Shown here in pieces: positions 7,623 through 16,488 of a stretch of 64,000 nt of DNA (the first letter of the stretch is position 1; every line of letters starts with the position of its first letter). The stretch is from the NCBI GenBank assembly GCA_947458265.1, contig CANGYF010000007.1, forward strand, positions 143,211 through 207,210. The letters run 5' to 3'. The position numbers were made by a program, and so were the translations under genes. The DNA comes from Betaproteobacteria bacterium (GTDB taxonomy: Bacteria; Pseudomonadota; Gammaproteobacteria; Burkholderiales; CAIKXV01). Under the pieces are notes generated by a model. It searched no databases. It saw only the letters and a list, made by a program, of their open reading frames with translations, and was not told the origin of the DNA.

Positions 7623-9870
7623 CGGCCTGCTCCGTGCCTACGCGTGCCAGCGATTGCAGCGCACGCACGAAATCCGCCGGGGACACCGGCTTGCGCAGCA
7701 CCGGGATTCCGTCCTGCCCGGCAATCGTGTCCACGTTCCATGGAGCCTCCCCGGTAATGAGGACGCAGAGCGTACCGAAATCCCTCGACCGGGCAAACCG
7801 CAGCACATCCAGGCCGCTGCCGCTGGGCAGCCGGAAGTCGCACAGCACGGCGTCGAAGCGGACGGACGCGAGCCGTTCGATCGCATCGGGCACGTCGGAT
7901 GCGAGCGTGACCATGGCCCCCCAGCTGGACAGCATGGCCGCGGTCGCCTCCGCCACCAGCACGTCGTCCTCGACCACCAGGATTCTGGCAGAGAGGCGCA
8001 GGTAAGCTTCGACAGCCGGGTGCGATTGCTCGATCCCCGGCTCGCACGGCTGCACGGTCACCATGAACGTCGCGCCAGCCCCCTGCGCGGATTCGACGGC
8101 GAGCGGATGGTCCAGCAGGCGCGCGAGCTTGTCGACGATCGCCAGCCCGAGGCCGATGCCCTTGCGCCGGTCGCGCTCAGGATTGTCGAGCTGCCGGAAC
8201 TCCTCGAAGATCTCGCGCTGCTTGTCTGCGGGTATGCCCACGCCGGTGTCTTCCACCGCCAGCACCAGTCCGTGAGCCCCGCGCGAACAGCGCAGCGTGA
8301 CGCGGCCACCGGTCGGCGTGAACTTGATCGCGTTCGACACCAGGTTGCGCAGGATGCGGCTGAGCAGCGTCGGGTCGGAGTACACCCATCCGTCGCAGCG
8401 CATCAGCGTGAACTCGACCCCCTTCTCGGCGGCGATCGCGATGAACTCGTTGTGTATCGTGGACAGGATCGACGCCAGGGGCACCGGCTGCATGCGCGGC
8501 ACGATGCGCCCGCTGTCGAGCTGCGCGACGTCGACCAGGGTCTCGACCATCGCACCCAGGTGGCTCACCGCGCGGTTGACGATCTGCGCCGAGCGCGCCT
8601 GCTGCCCGGGCGGGAGGGGGCGTGCCAGCACCTGCGCGATCAGTGCCAGGGTTTGCAGCGGCTGGCGCAGGTCGTGGCTGGCCGAGGCGAGGAACTCGGT
8701 CTTGGCGGCGCTGATGCGTACCGCCTCGTCGCGCGCTGCGCGCAGCTGGTCCTCGACCGCCTGCTTCTCGCGGATGCGCCGTCCGATCTCGTCGAGCAGG
8801 TGGTCCAGCGCGGCGGCGATCCGGTCGACCTCGCTGCGCGTGCGCAGGACGCCGGTGCGCGCCGCGAAGTTGCCCGCCTGCACCGCATGCACCACATCCA
8901 GGATCGCCGCCAGCGGCCGCTGGATGAACAGCCGCACCAGCAGCAGCGTGAGCAGCAGCCCGGTGAACAGTGCCAACAGGGCCACTGCCTTGCTGCGCAC
9001 GCTCGCCGCGTTGATCTCGCGCAGCGCACGATCGCGGTCGAGGCCGACCAGGATGCTGATGCCCTCGGGGGCCACGCTGTCCGGGACGTAGGCGACGATC
9101 TGGTCGCGGGTGTCGAAGAATGGCTCCGGTTCCTTCTCGACGATGCCGGACGAGGCGGCCTTCAGCAGCGGCGACCACGAGTCGGGCAGCAGCGCGCCGC
9201 TGCGGTCGGGGCCCGGAAGGTTCGTGATGATCCGGCCGTGCGTGTCGGCCACCACCACCAGCGCACCCGCCTGCAGCGGCTTGCGCGCGAATTGTTCGGC
9301 CAGCCAGCTGAGCTTGAGCGAGGCGAACACGACCCCGGTCACCTGCCCGGTCCGCGCATCCTTGACCGGGTACGCGAAGCCGAACACCTTGTTCCCGGTG
9401 ACCCGCCCGACGAACAGGTCGCCGATGGCGAAGCGGCCGGTCTCCATCGCCACGCGGAAGTGCCGGCGATCGGCGTTCGACACCCTGCCGCGCTCGAACG
9501 GCTCGTTCAGGCAGCGCACCACCCCGTCGGGGCCGGTGACCCCGATGTTGGACACGAACTCGAAGGCCTGCTGCAGGCGCGCCATGTAGGCATCGCAGGC
9601 GGCATCCTCGCGCAGCGCTTCGGGCGCATTGGCCGCCGCGACCAGCAGCTGCTCCATGCCGGTCACGATGCGCTGCAGCTCGCCGGACAGCATGTCGGCC
9701 TGCGCGGTCGCGGTGCGGCGCAGTTCATCCCCCCGCTCGAGGCGCAGCCGCCAGTCGTTGTAGACCTCCACCGAGACAGCGGGTACCACCGCGACAAGGA
9801 GCAGCAGGATCAGGCGTGTACTGAGCGACAAGTGGATCTCCGGGTGGGCCGGCCTGCGGGGCATGCTCAT
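7615..9870 (-). CDS. Membrane hybrid sensor histidine kinase with PDC/Cache sensor and C-terminal receiver
   Basis: The order over 751 residues is: TM1 (about 18-36), a periplasmic PDC/Cache-type sensor (about 40-285), TM2 (about 294-316), HAMP, a dimerisation/phosphoacceptor helix with His399 in SASHDLRQPLQ, an ATPase domain with NLVSNAIKFTPTGG, DTGVGIPADK and GIGLGLAI, and a receiver domain with VVEDD, phospho-acceptor Asp in LCDFRLPSGSG and the Lys in LRKPVSP. It lacks an output domain, so phosphate must pass to a separate regulator not seen nearby. Heading the amidase/Bug/nitrile hydratase run, it could sense the pathway's substrate. The HDLRQP box is common in proteobacterial hybrid kinases. 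Confidence 0.9.
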   Translation of the reverse strand: MSMPRRPAHPEIHLSLSTRLILLLLVAVVPAVSVEVYNDWRLRLERGDELRRTATAQADMLSGELQRIVTGMEQLLVAAANAPEALREDAACDAYMARLQQAFEFVSNIGVTGPDGVVRCLNEPFERGRVSNADRRHFRVAMETGRFAIGDLFVGRVTGNKVFGFAYPVKDARTGQVTGVVFASLKLSWLAEQFARKPLQAGALVVVADTHGRIITNLPGPDRSGALLPDSWSPLLKAASSGIVEKEPEPFFDTRDQIVAYVPDSVAPEGISILVGLDRDRALREINAASVRSKAVALLALFTGLLLTLLLVRLFIQRPLAAILDVVHAVQAGNFAARTGVLRTRSEVDRIAAALDHLLDEIGRRIREKQAVEDQLRAARDEAVRISAAKTEFLASASHDLRQPLQTLALIAQVLARPLPPGQQARSAQIVNRAVSHLGAMVETLVDVAQLDSGRIVPRMQPVPLASILSTIHNEFIAIAAEKGVEFTLMRCDGWVYSDPTLLSRILRNLVSNAIKFTPTGGRVTLRCSRGAHGLVLAVEDTGVGIPADKQREIFEEFRQLDNPERDRRKGIGLGLAIVDKLARLLDHPLAVESAQGAGATFMVTVQPCEPGIEQSHPAVEAYLRLSARILVVEDDVLVAEATAAMLSSWGAMVTLASDVPDAIERLASVRFDAVLCDFRLPSGSGLDVLRFARSRDFGTLCVLITGEAPWNVDTIAGQDGIPVLRKPVSPADFVRALQSLARVGTEQAGE

Positions 9871-9962
9871 TATGGCCCTGCGCGGGGCCGCGGTGGACGC
9901 AGCCGCTGCTCCTCGCGTCCACGTCAGGCCGGTCTTCGGCGCAGGCGTTGCGCCCGCACCGA

Positions 9963-10403
9963 TCAGGACGCGGGCTTCGGGTCGCCCAGTTGCCGCGTCG
10001 GCGGTCCCTTCAACTCGACCCGGTTCCCGTCCGGATCGCGCAGGTAGATCGACCAGCCGAATCCGTCGGCGCCGTAGCGCTCGCGCGCCGGTTCCGGCAC
10101 GCCGCCGCAGGCGACGATGTGCGCGGTGATCGCCTCGGGATCGAAGGGATCGACCCGCATGCAGAAGTGCTCCATGTTGTCGGCGGCGCCGTCGTCGCCC
10201 GGAACAGGCACGCGGCCGGGTACCAGGTCGAGCAGGGATTCACCGATGCGCAGCTGCACCAGCACGATCGGCGTGTCGAGCCGGCGCTCCACCGCTGCAC
10301 CGAGCAGCCGGGCATAGAAGGCTTCGGCGCGGGCCAGGTCCTGCACCCTGAGCACGACATGGTCAAGGCGCAGGACGCGCATCGGGGGCGGAGCGTTGAT
10401 CAT
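9963..10403 (-). CDS. VOC (glyoxalase/bleomycin-resistance) family protein
   Basis: This 146-residue protein starts at MINAPPPMRV, preceded by an AGAGAAG ribosome binding site; the frame stays open upstream but without supporting homology to VOC proteins. It has the paired beta-alpha-beta-beta-beta modules of the vicinal oxygen chelate superfamily: LRLDHVVLRVQDLARAEAFY at the first metal His, MEHFCMRVDPFD in the middle and GWSIYLRDPDGNRVEL at the metal Glu. Such proteins are small metal-dependent lyases, dioxygenases or isomerases; the reaction is not predictable. It lies 92 bases upstream of the sensor kinase gene in the same orientation and may belong to its transcription unit. Confidence 0.88.
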   Translation of the reverse strand: MINAPPPMRVLRLDHVVLRVQDLARAEAFYARLLGAAVERRLDTPIVLVQLRIGESLLDLVPGRVPVPGDDGAADNMEHFCMRVDPFDPEAITAHIVACGGVPEPARERYGADGFGWSIYLRDPDGNRVELKGPPTRQLGDPKPAS

Positions 10404-10754
10404 CGTCTTCTCTTTGCAACCGAAGCTCAGCCTGCCCGGATTCGCCTTTGCCCACGCCACCCTCTCGGCGACCGTCGGCGCCCTGCCAGGCGCTGGCCAG
10501 TAGCTGCGCCCGGGATCGATGGTCCAGGTGAAACCTCAGGATCGGCCGGCCACCGACAGGCGACCGCGCCTTCGTAGGATACATCCGGCCGCGCCGCAGC
10601 TACTCGGGAACCGCGCCTCGGTCTGGCGGGCGGCCGGACGCGAGGTGGTGCGCGAGGTGGCAACCGTCGCTGAAACGCGACGGTTGCCCGGCGTGGCGGC
10701 CCGGTAGCATCATCGCGCCTCGGAGCGATCACGAAACGGATGAACGGAGGCACG
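10404..10754. other. 351-base gene-free stretch with a possible Bug-receptor relic
   Basis: No complete gene is supported here. On the minus strand, in frame with and directly before the VOC gene (about 10420-10475), the translation contains VAERVAWAKANPGRLSFG, which closely matches the AKANPGKL-type signature of Bug receptors, with a stop codon some 35 codons upstream and no further Bug homology. I read it as a possible remnant of a deleted receptor gene into which the VOC gene now abuts, but the match is short. The plus-strand end of the stretch holds the GGAGG ribosome binding site (10746-10750) of the dehydrogenase gene. Confidence 0.35.
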
Positions 10755-11651
10755 ATGGACGGGCGCAAGGTCGGGGTGGTGGGTCTGGGCAACATGGGTG
10801 GCGGCATCGCACGCAACTTCCAGCGGGCCGGCGTGCCGCTGGCGGTCTGGGACGTGGTCCCGGCCGCACGCGAGGCCCTGGCTGCGATGCCGGGCGTCGA
10901 GGTGGCCACCCCGGGGCAGATGGCCGCCTCCTGCGGCACGATCTTCTTCATCGTGCCGGCGACCCCCGAGATCGCCGACTGCTTCGACGGCCCTGATGGC
11001 GTGCTGGCGCAGGCAGCGCCCGGGCTGGTGGTGTACGACTTCACCACCTCCGACCCGGTCGAGACGCGGGCGATCGCCGCGCGCGCGGCCGAACGCGGCA
11101 TCGCCTACCTCGATGCCGGCATGAGCGGTGGTGCGGCCGGGGCGGATGCCGGAACGCTGACCCTGATGGTCGGTGGCGACCGGGATGCGTTCGAGCGCAC
11201 CCGCGGCCTGCTCGAACGCATCTCGAAGCGCCTGTTCCATCTTGGCGGCAGCGGCACCGGCCACACGATGAAGCTGATCCACAACATGGTCTGCCATACG
11301 GTGTTCCTCGCCACCTGCGAGGGCGGGCGCATGGCCGAGGCCGCCGGCATCAGCCTCGCCGACATGATCGGTGTATTCAACGTGTCCAACGCGCGAAGCT
11401 ATGCAAGCGAAGTGCGTTTCCCGGCACACATCCTGTCCGGCAAGTGGGATGCGCGCTCGCGCGTGTACAACCTGCGCAAGGACGTCTCGATGGCGGTGAC
11501 GCTCGCCGGATCCCTGGGCGCGCAGGTACCGCTGGGCACGCTCACCAGCGAGTTCCTCGCCGCGGCGATCGAGCAGGGCATGACCGACACCGACTTCGCG
11601 CACCTGTATCCGCGCTTCGACGAGATCGTCCGCGCGACGCGTACCGACTGA
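10755..11651 (+). CDS. NAD(P)-dependent 3-hydroxyisobutyrate dehydrogenase family oxidoreductase
   Basis: The 298-residue protein starts at the ATG at 10755, placed 5 bases after GGAGG; an upstream in-frame ATG at 10740 has no such site. The N-terminal Rossmann motif is VGVVGLGNMGGGIARN, the substrate loop is DAGMSGGAAGADAGTL, and the catalytic Lys lies in TGHTMKLIHNMVCH, all typical of beta-hydroxyacid dehydrogenases (3-hydroxyisobutyrate, tartronate semialdehyde, 6-phosphogluconate relatives). It oxidises a 3-hydroxy acid or reduces a semialdehyde in the cytosol. The alpha/beta hydrolase gene follows 26 bases later, suggesting a two-gene catabolic operon. Exact substrate unknown. Confidence 0.88.
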   Translation: MDGRKVGVVGLGNMGGGIARNFQRAGVPLAVWDVVPAAREALAAMPGVEVATPGQMAASCGTIFFIVPATPEIADCFDGPDGVLAQAAPGLVVYDFTTSDPVETRAIAARAAERGIAYLDAGMSGGAAGADAGTLTLMVGGDRDAFERTRGLLERISKRLFHLGGSGTGHTMKLIHNMVCHTVFLATCEGGRMAEAAGISLADMIGVFNVSNARSYASEVRFPAHILSGKWDARSRVYNLRKDVSMAVTLAGSLGAQVPLGTLTSEFLAAAIEQGMTDTDFAHLYPRFDEIVRATRTD

Positions 11652-11677
11652 CGCAGCCCCACCAGAAAGGAGCGAGC

Positions 11678-12472
11678 ATGCCCACGATTGCCATCGGCGA
11701 CGGCGAGATCGCCTACGAGGAAACCGGCAGCGGCGAACCGCTGCTGTTCGTCAGCGGCCTGAACGGCACCGGCCGGTCATGGGCGCCGCAGGTACCGTTC
11801 TTCAGCCAGCACTACCGGGTGATCACCTACGACCAGCGCGGCACCGGTAGCAGCGACCGCCTGCAGCGCACCTTCTCGGTCGACGGCATGGCTGCAGACG
11901 TGATCGCGCTGCTCGACGCACTCGGGCTGGAGCGGGTGCATCTGGTCGGGCAGTCCACCGGCGGTGCGATCGGGCAGACGCTGGCGGTGCTGCATCCGGA
12001 GCGACTCGCGCGCATGTGCATCTACGCCACCTGGACCTGGTGCGATCCGTGGTTCCGCCGCCTGTTCGAGGCCCGGCGGATGATGTACCAGCAGACCGGC
12101 TCCGACCTGCACGGGCGCTTCCACCCGCTCTGGCTGTATTCACCGGACTACGTGAATGATCACGATGCCGAGATCGAAGCAGAACTGCGCCGCGCCGCGA
12201 CGAACGCCCCGCCGGTCGAGGTGTCGATCGGACGCATCGATGCCATCACGGCATTCGACCGCCGTGCCGACCTGCATCGGATCACCACGCCGACCCTGGT
12301 GATGGCTGCGCGCGACGACTACATCACCCCGGCCTACCATGCACAGGCACTGGCCGGCGCCATACCGGGGGCGCAGCTGGAACTGATGGACAGCGGCGGC
12401 CATTCGCTGTCGAAGACCCGGCCGGACGCATTCAATGCGCGCGTGCTGCGCTTCCTGCAGGAGGGCGGCTGA
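11678..12472 (+). CDS. Alpha/beta hydrolase
   Basis: The 264-residue protein starts at MPTIAIGDGEI after an AAAGGAGCGAG ribosome binding site; a longer open frame upstream overlaps the dehydrogenase and is not used. The fold is clear: oxyanion segment LLFVSGLNGTGRSW, nucleophile elbow VGQSTGGAIG, acid Asp in AARDDYITP and the catalytic His in SGGHSLSKTRPD. It resembles 3-oxoadipate enol-lactonase-like and other small carboxylic ester or lactone hydrolases. Co-transcription with the hydroxyacid dehydrogenase suggests ring-cleavage or branched-acid catabolism, but the substrate is not determinable. It converges with the exported protein gene, leaving a 6-base gap. Confidence 0.88.
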   Translation: MPTIAIGDGEIAYEETGSGEPLLFVSGLNGTGRSWAPQVPFFSQHYRVITYDQRGTGSSDRLQRTFSVDGMAADVIALLDALGLERVHLVGQSTGGAIGQTLAVLHPERLARMCIYATWTWCDPWFRRLFEARRMMYQQTGSDLHGRFHPLWLYSPDYVNDHDAEIEAELRRAATNAPPVEVSIGRIDAITAFDRRADLHRITTPTLVMAARDDYITPAYHAQALAGAIPGAQLELMDSGGHSLSKTRPDAFNARVLRFLQEGG

Positions 12473-12478
12473 CCGCGG

Positions 12479-12940
12479 TTACCGATCGGTGAAGAAGCGC
12501 ACGCCGTAGTTGCAGGGGTTGACCTTGCAGTCTTCCATGATCACGCGCAGCGTGAATCGGCCGGTCCACTTCGGGCGTGCATTGACGATCGGGATGTCGT
12601 CGGTGGAAGTGTCCTTGGAGATCTCGTTGCCCCGCTCGTCGAGCAGGATCAAGTCGAGGTCGCGGCAATCGTTGTCGCAGACACCATGGATACGGTAGTC
12701 GACGCCCTTCACCAGGAAGATCGTCCAGTCGGTGCGCTGGCCGTTACGCAGCGAACCGGTGAGGTCGCGCGCGGCCTGGGCCATGTTGCGCCCCTCCATG
12801 CGCTCGCTCAGGCGCGACAGCTGGGAGTCGATCGCGCTCTGCTGAGCGATGGCGGGCGTCATGCCAGCGGCTGCGAGGGCGGTGACGGCGAGGAAACGGA
12901 ACAGTCCTTTGGTGAGCACGGGGAGCCTCTGGGATGTCAT
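12479..12940 (-). CDS. Exported hypothetical protein
   Basis: This 153-residue protein has an N-terminal signal peptide (about residues 12-32, cleavage near AIAQQSA) and a beta-rich mature part with DYRIHGVCDNDCRDLDLILLD and a C-terminal DCKVNPCNYGVRFF. The VCDNDCRDLDL segment recalls bacterial pre-peptidase C-terminal-like beta domains, and the four cysteines could form disulfides in the periplasm. I do not recognise a named family. It is a monocistronic minus-strand gene between the hydrolase and the tRNA; 225 bases upstream hold only its leader and the tRNA end, with no other gene. Confidence 0.75.
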   Translation of the reverse strand: MTSQRLPVLTKGLFRFLAVTALAAAGMTPAIAQQSAIDSQLSRLSERMEGRNMAQAARDLTGSLRNGQRTDWTIFLVKGVDYRIHGVCDNDCRDLDLILLDERGNEISKDTSTDDIPIVNARPKWTGRFTLRVIMEDCKVNPCNYGVRFFTDR

Positions 12941-13165
12941 TGAACATACATTCCGGTCGTATCGGCATGCGACGCTGTTTCTTTAGCACCGGACGCAAGG
13001 CTGGTCGAACCCGGCTTTAGAGGCACGCGGGCTTGCGGATGTCCGGCCACGCGGCTCGTGGCCGAGCGCATCGTGGTCCCACCGGGCGACGAGCAACACG
13101 CCGTCCGTCAAGGGACGGCGGAGGCAGCGGGCAGGCGGCTGTCTCGCCGACTGCCGCATCAGGGT

Positions 13166-13241
13166 TGGTGCCGGATACAGGATTCGAACCCGTGACCTTC
13201 GGTTTACAAAACCGCTGCTCTACCAGCTGAGCTAATCCGGC
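13166..13241 (-). tRNA. tRNA-Thr (UGU anticodon)
   Basis: Read on the minus strand, GCCGGAT pairs with ATCCGGC, followed by discriminator A and an encoded CCA (13166-13168). The D arm AGCTCAGCTGGTAGAGC, the anticodon loop TTTGTAA with TGT at positions 34-36, and the T arm with TTCGAAT are all present. The total is 76 bases including CCA. TGT reads ACA (and probably other ACN) codons, giving threonine. The first anticodon-stem pair appears to be a G-A mismatch, which is tolerable. It lies between the exported protein gene and sspB. Confidence 0.97.
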
Positions 13242-13281
13242 ACTGGCGCAGGATTATAGGCCCTGCGTGCTGGCACCTGCC

Positions 13282-13725
13282 CTACTTCACCACCTGCAGG
13301 TGCGCCCGAGTCGGCCGCGTCGGTGTATCCGGACCGGGACCTTCGCCGCTGCCGTTACTGCCGGACGCCGGGGACTCGGGTGCCTCGGTTGCCTGGCCAG
13401 TGCTGCCGGACGAAGGCTCGGTCGGGAAGAACAGCCCCTGCCCGTTCTCCTTGGCGAAGATCGCCGATACCGCGCCGATCGGCACGCTGATCTCGCGCGA
13501 CACTCCATTGAAGCGGGCGGAGAACTGCACCACGTCGCGACCCAGGGTGATGTTGCGGGTCGCGTCGGGGCTGATGTTGAGCACGATCTCGCCGTTCTTC
13601 ACGTACTCGAGCGGCACGCGCGTCGATTCGTCCACCTTCACCGAGATGTACGGGGTATAGCCCGAATCGCTGCACCATTCGTAGATGGCGCGCACGAGGT
13701 AGGGCTTGGTGGTCGGATCGGTCAT
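13282..13725 (-). CDS. sspB: ClpXP protease specificity-enhancing factor SspB
   Basis: The 147-residue SspB adaptor delivers ssrA-tagged and other substrates to ClpXP. The folded domain (residues 5-100) contains KPYLVRAIYEWCSDSGYTPY, GEIVLNISPDATRN and ISVPIGAVSAIFAKENGQG, all typical. A flexible Ser/Gly/Pro-rich linker follows, and the C-terminal RAHLQVVK is the ClpX zinc-domain binding tail. It is encoded directly after sspA with a 12-base gap, the usual ssp operon arrangement. Confidence 0.96.
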   Translation of the reverse strand: MTDPTTKPYLVRAIYEWCSDSGYTPYISVKVDESTRVPLEYVKNGEIVLNISPDATRNITLGRDVVQFSARFNGVSREISVPIGAVSAIFAKENGQGLFFPTEPSSGSTGQATEAPESPASGSNGSGEGPGPDTPTRPTRAHLQVVK

Positions 13726-13736
13726 TTGCGCGCGCC

Positions 13737-14336
13737 CTACTTGCGCATCACCTTCTCGGACGGCGTCATCGCGTCGATGAAGGCAGGCCGGCTGAACAGC
13801 CGCTCGGCATACTTCGCCAGCGGCGCCGCCTGGCGGGGCAGTTCGATGCCGTAGTGCTCGAGCCGCCAGAGCAGCGGTGCGATCGCGACGTCGAGCATCG
13901 AGAACTCCTCGCCCAGCATGTACTTCTGCTTGGCGAATACCGGGGCGATGACGGTCAGGTTGTCGCGGATGATCTGTCGTGCCTTGTCGACCGTCTTGGC
14001 ATTGCCCTTCTCGAGCGTATCGACATGGCAGAACAGTTCGTTCTCGAAGCGGTACAGGAACAGCCGCGCACGCGCGCGCATCACCGGGTCGGCCGGCATC
14101 AGCTGCGGATGCGGGAAGCGATCGTCGATGTACTCGTTGATGATGTTCGACTCGTACAGCACCAGGTCGCGCTCGACCAGAACTGGCACCCGGTTGTACG
14201 GGTTCATCACCGCGAGGTCTTCCGGCTTGTTGAACAGGTCGACGTCGGTGATCTGGAAATCCATGCCCTTTTCGTAAAGGACGATACGGCAGCGCTGCGA
14301 GAACGGACAGGTCGTTCCCGAATAAAGGGTCATCAT
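13737..14336 (-). CDS. sspA: Stringent starvation protein A (glutathione S-transferase fold)
   Basis: This 199-residue protein has a thioredoxin-like N-terminal domain (TLYSGTTCPFSQRCRIVL, then NRVPVLVERDLVLYESNIINEYID) and an all-helical C-terminal GST domain. SspA binds RNA polymerase and redirects transcription in starvation. A strong GGAGGAG ribosome binding site lies 9 bases before tandem ATG ATG codons; 14336 is the first. It follows petABC by 83 bases and precedes sspB, an order widely conserved in betaproteobacteria. Confidence 0.95.
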   Translation of the reverse strand: MMTLYSGTTCPFSQRCRIVLYEKGMDFQITDVDLFNKPEDLAVMNPYNRVPVLVERDLVLYESNIINEYIDDRFPHPQLMPADPVMRARARLFLYRFENELFCHVDTLEKGNAKTVDKARQIIRDNLTVIAPVFAKQKYMLGEEFSMLDVAIAPLLWRLEHYGIELPRQAAPLAKYAERLFSRPAFIDAMTPSEKVMRK

Positions 14337-14419
14337 GTGTTTTCTCTCCTCCGCTGGTCTCGAGCCAGCGTGAGTGGGTTCCGGGGCGCGGGGCGGATCC
14401 CGCGCCGGTCAGGGGTGGA

Positions 14420-15193
14420 TCAGTGCTTGATATCCCGCCAGAACTCGAGCTTCAGCAGATACACGAAAACGAGGAGGATCGAAAGGAAGAACATGACGAT
14501 GATGCCGACCCGGCTGCTCTGCACCTTCCAGGGCTCGCCCATGTAGACCAGGTAGTTCACCAGGTCACCCACGGCACGGTCGTACTCGACCGCGTTCATC
14601 AGGCCGGGCTCGCCCGCCACCACGCTCTTCACCTGCACCGTGTGGCCGTGCGATTCCTTGTCCTCCACCTTCAACTGCGCCGCCCCTTGCAATTGCCAGA
14701 GCGGATGCGGCATGCCGATGTTCGGATAGGCCAGGTTGTTCCAGCCCAGCGCACGCGTCTCGTCGACATAGTACGACTTGAGCAGCGTGTAGATGTAGTC
14801 GGGCCGCTTCGAGCGCGCGATCACGGTCATGTCGGGCGGCGCCTTGCCCATCCATTCTTTCGCATCCGCCGGACGCATCGCGATGGTCATCGGCGAACCC
14901 ACCTTGTCGGTGGCGAACAGCAGGTATTCCTTGATCTGCTCTTCGGTGAGCCCGAGGTCGGTCAGCCGGTTGAAGCGCATGTAGTTCGCGCTGTGGCAGC
15001 CCATGCAGTAGTTGACGAACAGGTGTGCGCCACGCTGCAGCGACACCGCGTCCTTCAGGTTGACCGGCGCATGCAGGAGAGGCGCACCGCTGCTGGCCGC
15101 CGTTGCTGCGGTCGGGACCGCCGCGGTGAACGCCGCGGCCAGGGTGATGAGGGCTGCGACAGCCCGGTTCTTGAACTTGGCCATCTTCATCAT
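14420..15193 (-). CDS. petC: Cytochrome c1 of the ubiquinol-cytochrome c reductase
   Basis: This 257-residue c-type cytochrome transfers electrons from the Rieske protein to soluble cytochrome c. A signal sequence (about 10-33) precedes the haem site Cys63-x-x-Cys66-His67 in NYCMGCHSANYMRF; the C-terminus has one membrane anchor (VGIIVMFFLSILLVFVYLL). The start ATG at 15193 overlaps the cytochrome b stop (ATGA). The reading frame stays open further upstream through the cytochrome b gene, but that part is out of frame with cytochrome b and not coding, so this is not a fusion. Confidence 0.96.
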   Translation of the reverse strand: MMKMAKFKNRAVAALITLAAAFTAAVPTAATAASSGAPLLHAPVNLKDAVSLQRGAHLFVNYCMGCHSANYMRFNRLTDLGLTEEQIKEYLLFATDKVGSPMTIAMRPADAKEWMGKAPPDMTVIARSKRPDYIYTLLKSYYVDETRALGWNNLAYPNIGMPHPLWQLQGAAQLKVEDKESHGHTVQVKSVVAGEPGLMNAVEYDRAVGDLVNYLVYMGEPWKVQSSRVGIIVMFFLSILLVFVYLLKLEFWRDIKH

Positions 15194-16488
15194 GTCAACC
15201 GCTCGGGTTCGGGTTTGCACTTGTCGATGCGGCTGTACCACGGCATCGCGAGGAAGAACGCGAAGTACGCGAGCGTCAGGATGCGCGAGACGATCGTCGC
15301 GACCTCGACGCCGCCGATGATCGGCAGCACTTCGGGCATCTTGCCCCAGACGTCGGTCGTTGCCACGCCCAGGTAGCCCAGGACGAGGAAGCTGAACACG
15401 AAGATCGCCAGTGCGGTACGGAAGATCGGACCCTTGTAGCGGATCGACTTCACCGGGCTCTTGTCGAGCCAGGGCAGGAAGAACAGGATGATCACGCCTG
15501 CCCCCATCACCGCCACGCCGGCGAACTGCGAACCGAACAACGCCGGCACCGCACGCAGCATCGCGTAGAAGGGCGTGAAGTACCAGACCGGTGCAATGTG
15601 CGCCGGAGTCTGCAGCGGATCGGCCGGCAGGAAGTTGTTGTACTCGAGGAAGTAGCCGCCCATCTCCGGACCGAAGAACAGGATCGCGAAGAACACGATG
15701 AAGAACACGACGATACCGATCAGGTCCTTCACGATGTAGTACGGGAAGAACGGGATGCCGTCGACCGGCTTGCCCGTGACCGGATCCTTGTTCTTCTTGA
15801 TCTCGATGCCGTCGGGGTTGTTCGAACCCACTTCGTGCAGCGCGACCAGGTGCAGGAACACCAGCCCGACCAGCACCAGCGGCAGTGCAATGACGTGCAG
15901 CGCAAAGAACCGGTTCAGCGTGGCGTCGGACACCAGGAAGTCGCCGCGGATCCAGACCGAGAGTTCCGGTCCGACGATCGGCACGGTGGCGAACAGGTTC
16001 ACGATCACCTGCGCGCCCCAGTAGGACATCTGGCCCCACGGAAGCAGGTAGCCCATGAACGCCTCGGCCATCAGCGCCAGGTAGATCATGCAGCCGAAGA
16101 TCCACAGCAGTTCGCGCGGCTTGCGGTACGACCCGTACAGCAGCGCGCGCATCATGTGCAGGTAGACCACCACGAAGAACATCGACGCGCCGGTCGAGTG
16201 CATGTAGCGGATGAACCACCCGCCGGACACATCTCGCATGATGTATTCGACCGAACCGAACGCGGTCAGAGCGTCCGGCTTGTAGTTCATCGTGAGGAAG
16301 ATGCCGGTGACGATCTGCAGCACCAGCACGATCATCGCCAGTGAGCCGAAGTAGTACCAGAAGTTGAAGTTCTTCGGAGCGTAGTACTCCGACATGTGGT
16401 ACTTCCACGTCGACACCAGCGGAAACCGCTCGTCGACCCAATCAATCAGCCCTTGACCGGCTGCAACGATTCGACTCATGACGCTCAT
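15190..16488 (-). CDS. petB: Cytochrome b of the bc1 complex
   Basis: The 432-residue integral membrane subunit carries haems bL and bH and the quinone sites. Seen are the haem-ligand helices around [20 protein letters not shown] and [21 protein letters not shown], the conserved [14 protein letters not shown] segment and multiple further membrane helices to a short cytosolic tail. The start overlaps the Rieske stop codon (ATGA at 16485-16488); an internal Met three residues later is an alternative. It is the middle gene of petABC. Confidence 0.97.
   Translation of the reverse strand: MSVMSRIVAAGQGLIDWVDERFPLVSTWKYHMSEYYAPKNFNFWYYFGSLAMIVLVLQIVTGIFLTMNYKPDALTAFGSVEYIMRDVSGGWFIRYMHSTGASMFFVVVYLHMMRALLYGSYRKPRELLWIFGCMIYLALMAEAFMGYLLPWGQMSYWGAQVIVNLFATVPIVGPELSVWIRGDFLVSDATLNRFFALHVIALPLVLVGLVFLHLVALHEVGSNNPDGIEIKKNKDPVTGKPVDGIPFFPYYIVKDLIGIVVFFIVFFAILFFGPEMGGYFLEYNNFLPADPLQTPAHIAPVWYFTPFYAMLRAVPALFGSQFAGVAVMGAGVIILFFLPWLDKSPVKSIRYKGPIFRTALAIFVFSFLVLGYLGVATTDVWGKMPEVLPIIGGVEVATIVSRILTLAYFAFFLAMPWYSRIDKCKPEPERLT

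Noticed and set aside
6949..10047. A 1032-codon open frame on the plus strand opposite the amidase and sensor kinase
   Set aside because: The opposite strand encodes well-conserved enzymes; this frame has no recognisable domain and reflects codon bias.
14420..16441. A 673-codon frame suggesting a cytochrome b-c1 fusion
   Set aside because: Cytochrome b is in a different frame across the same region; only the last 257 codons (cytochrome c1) are real, with their own ATG overlapping the petB stop.
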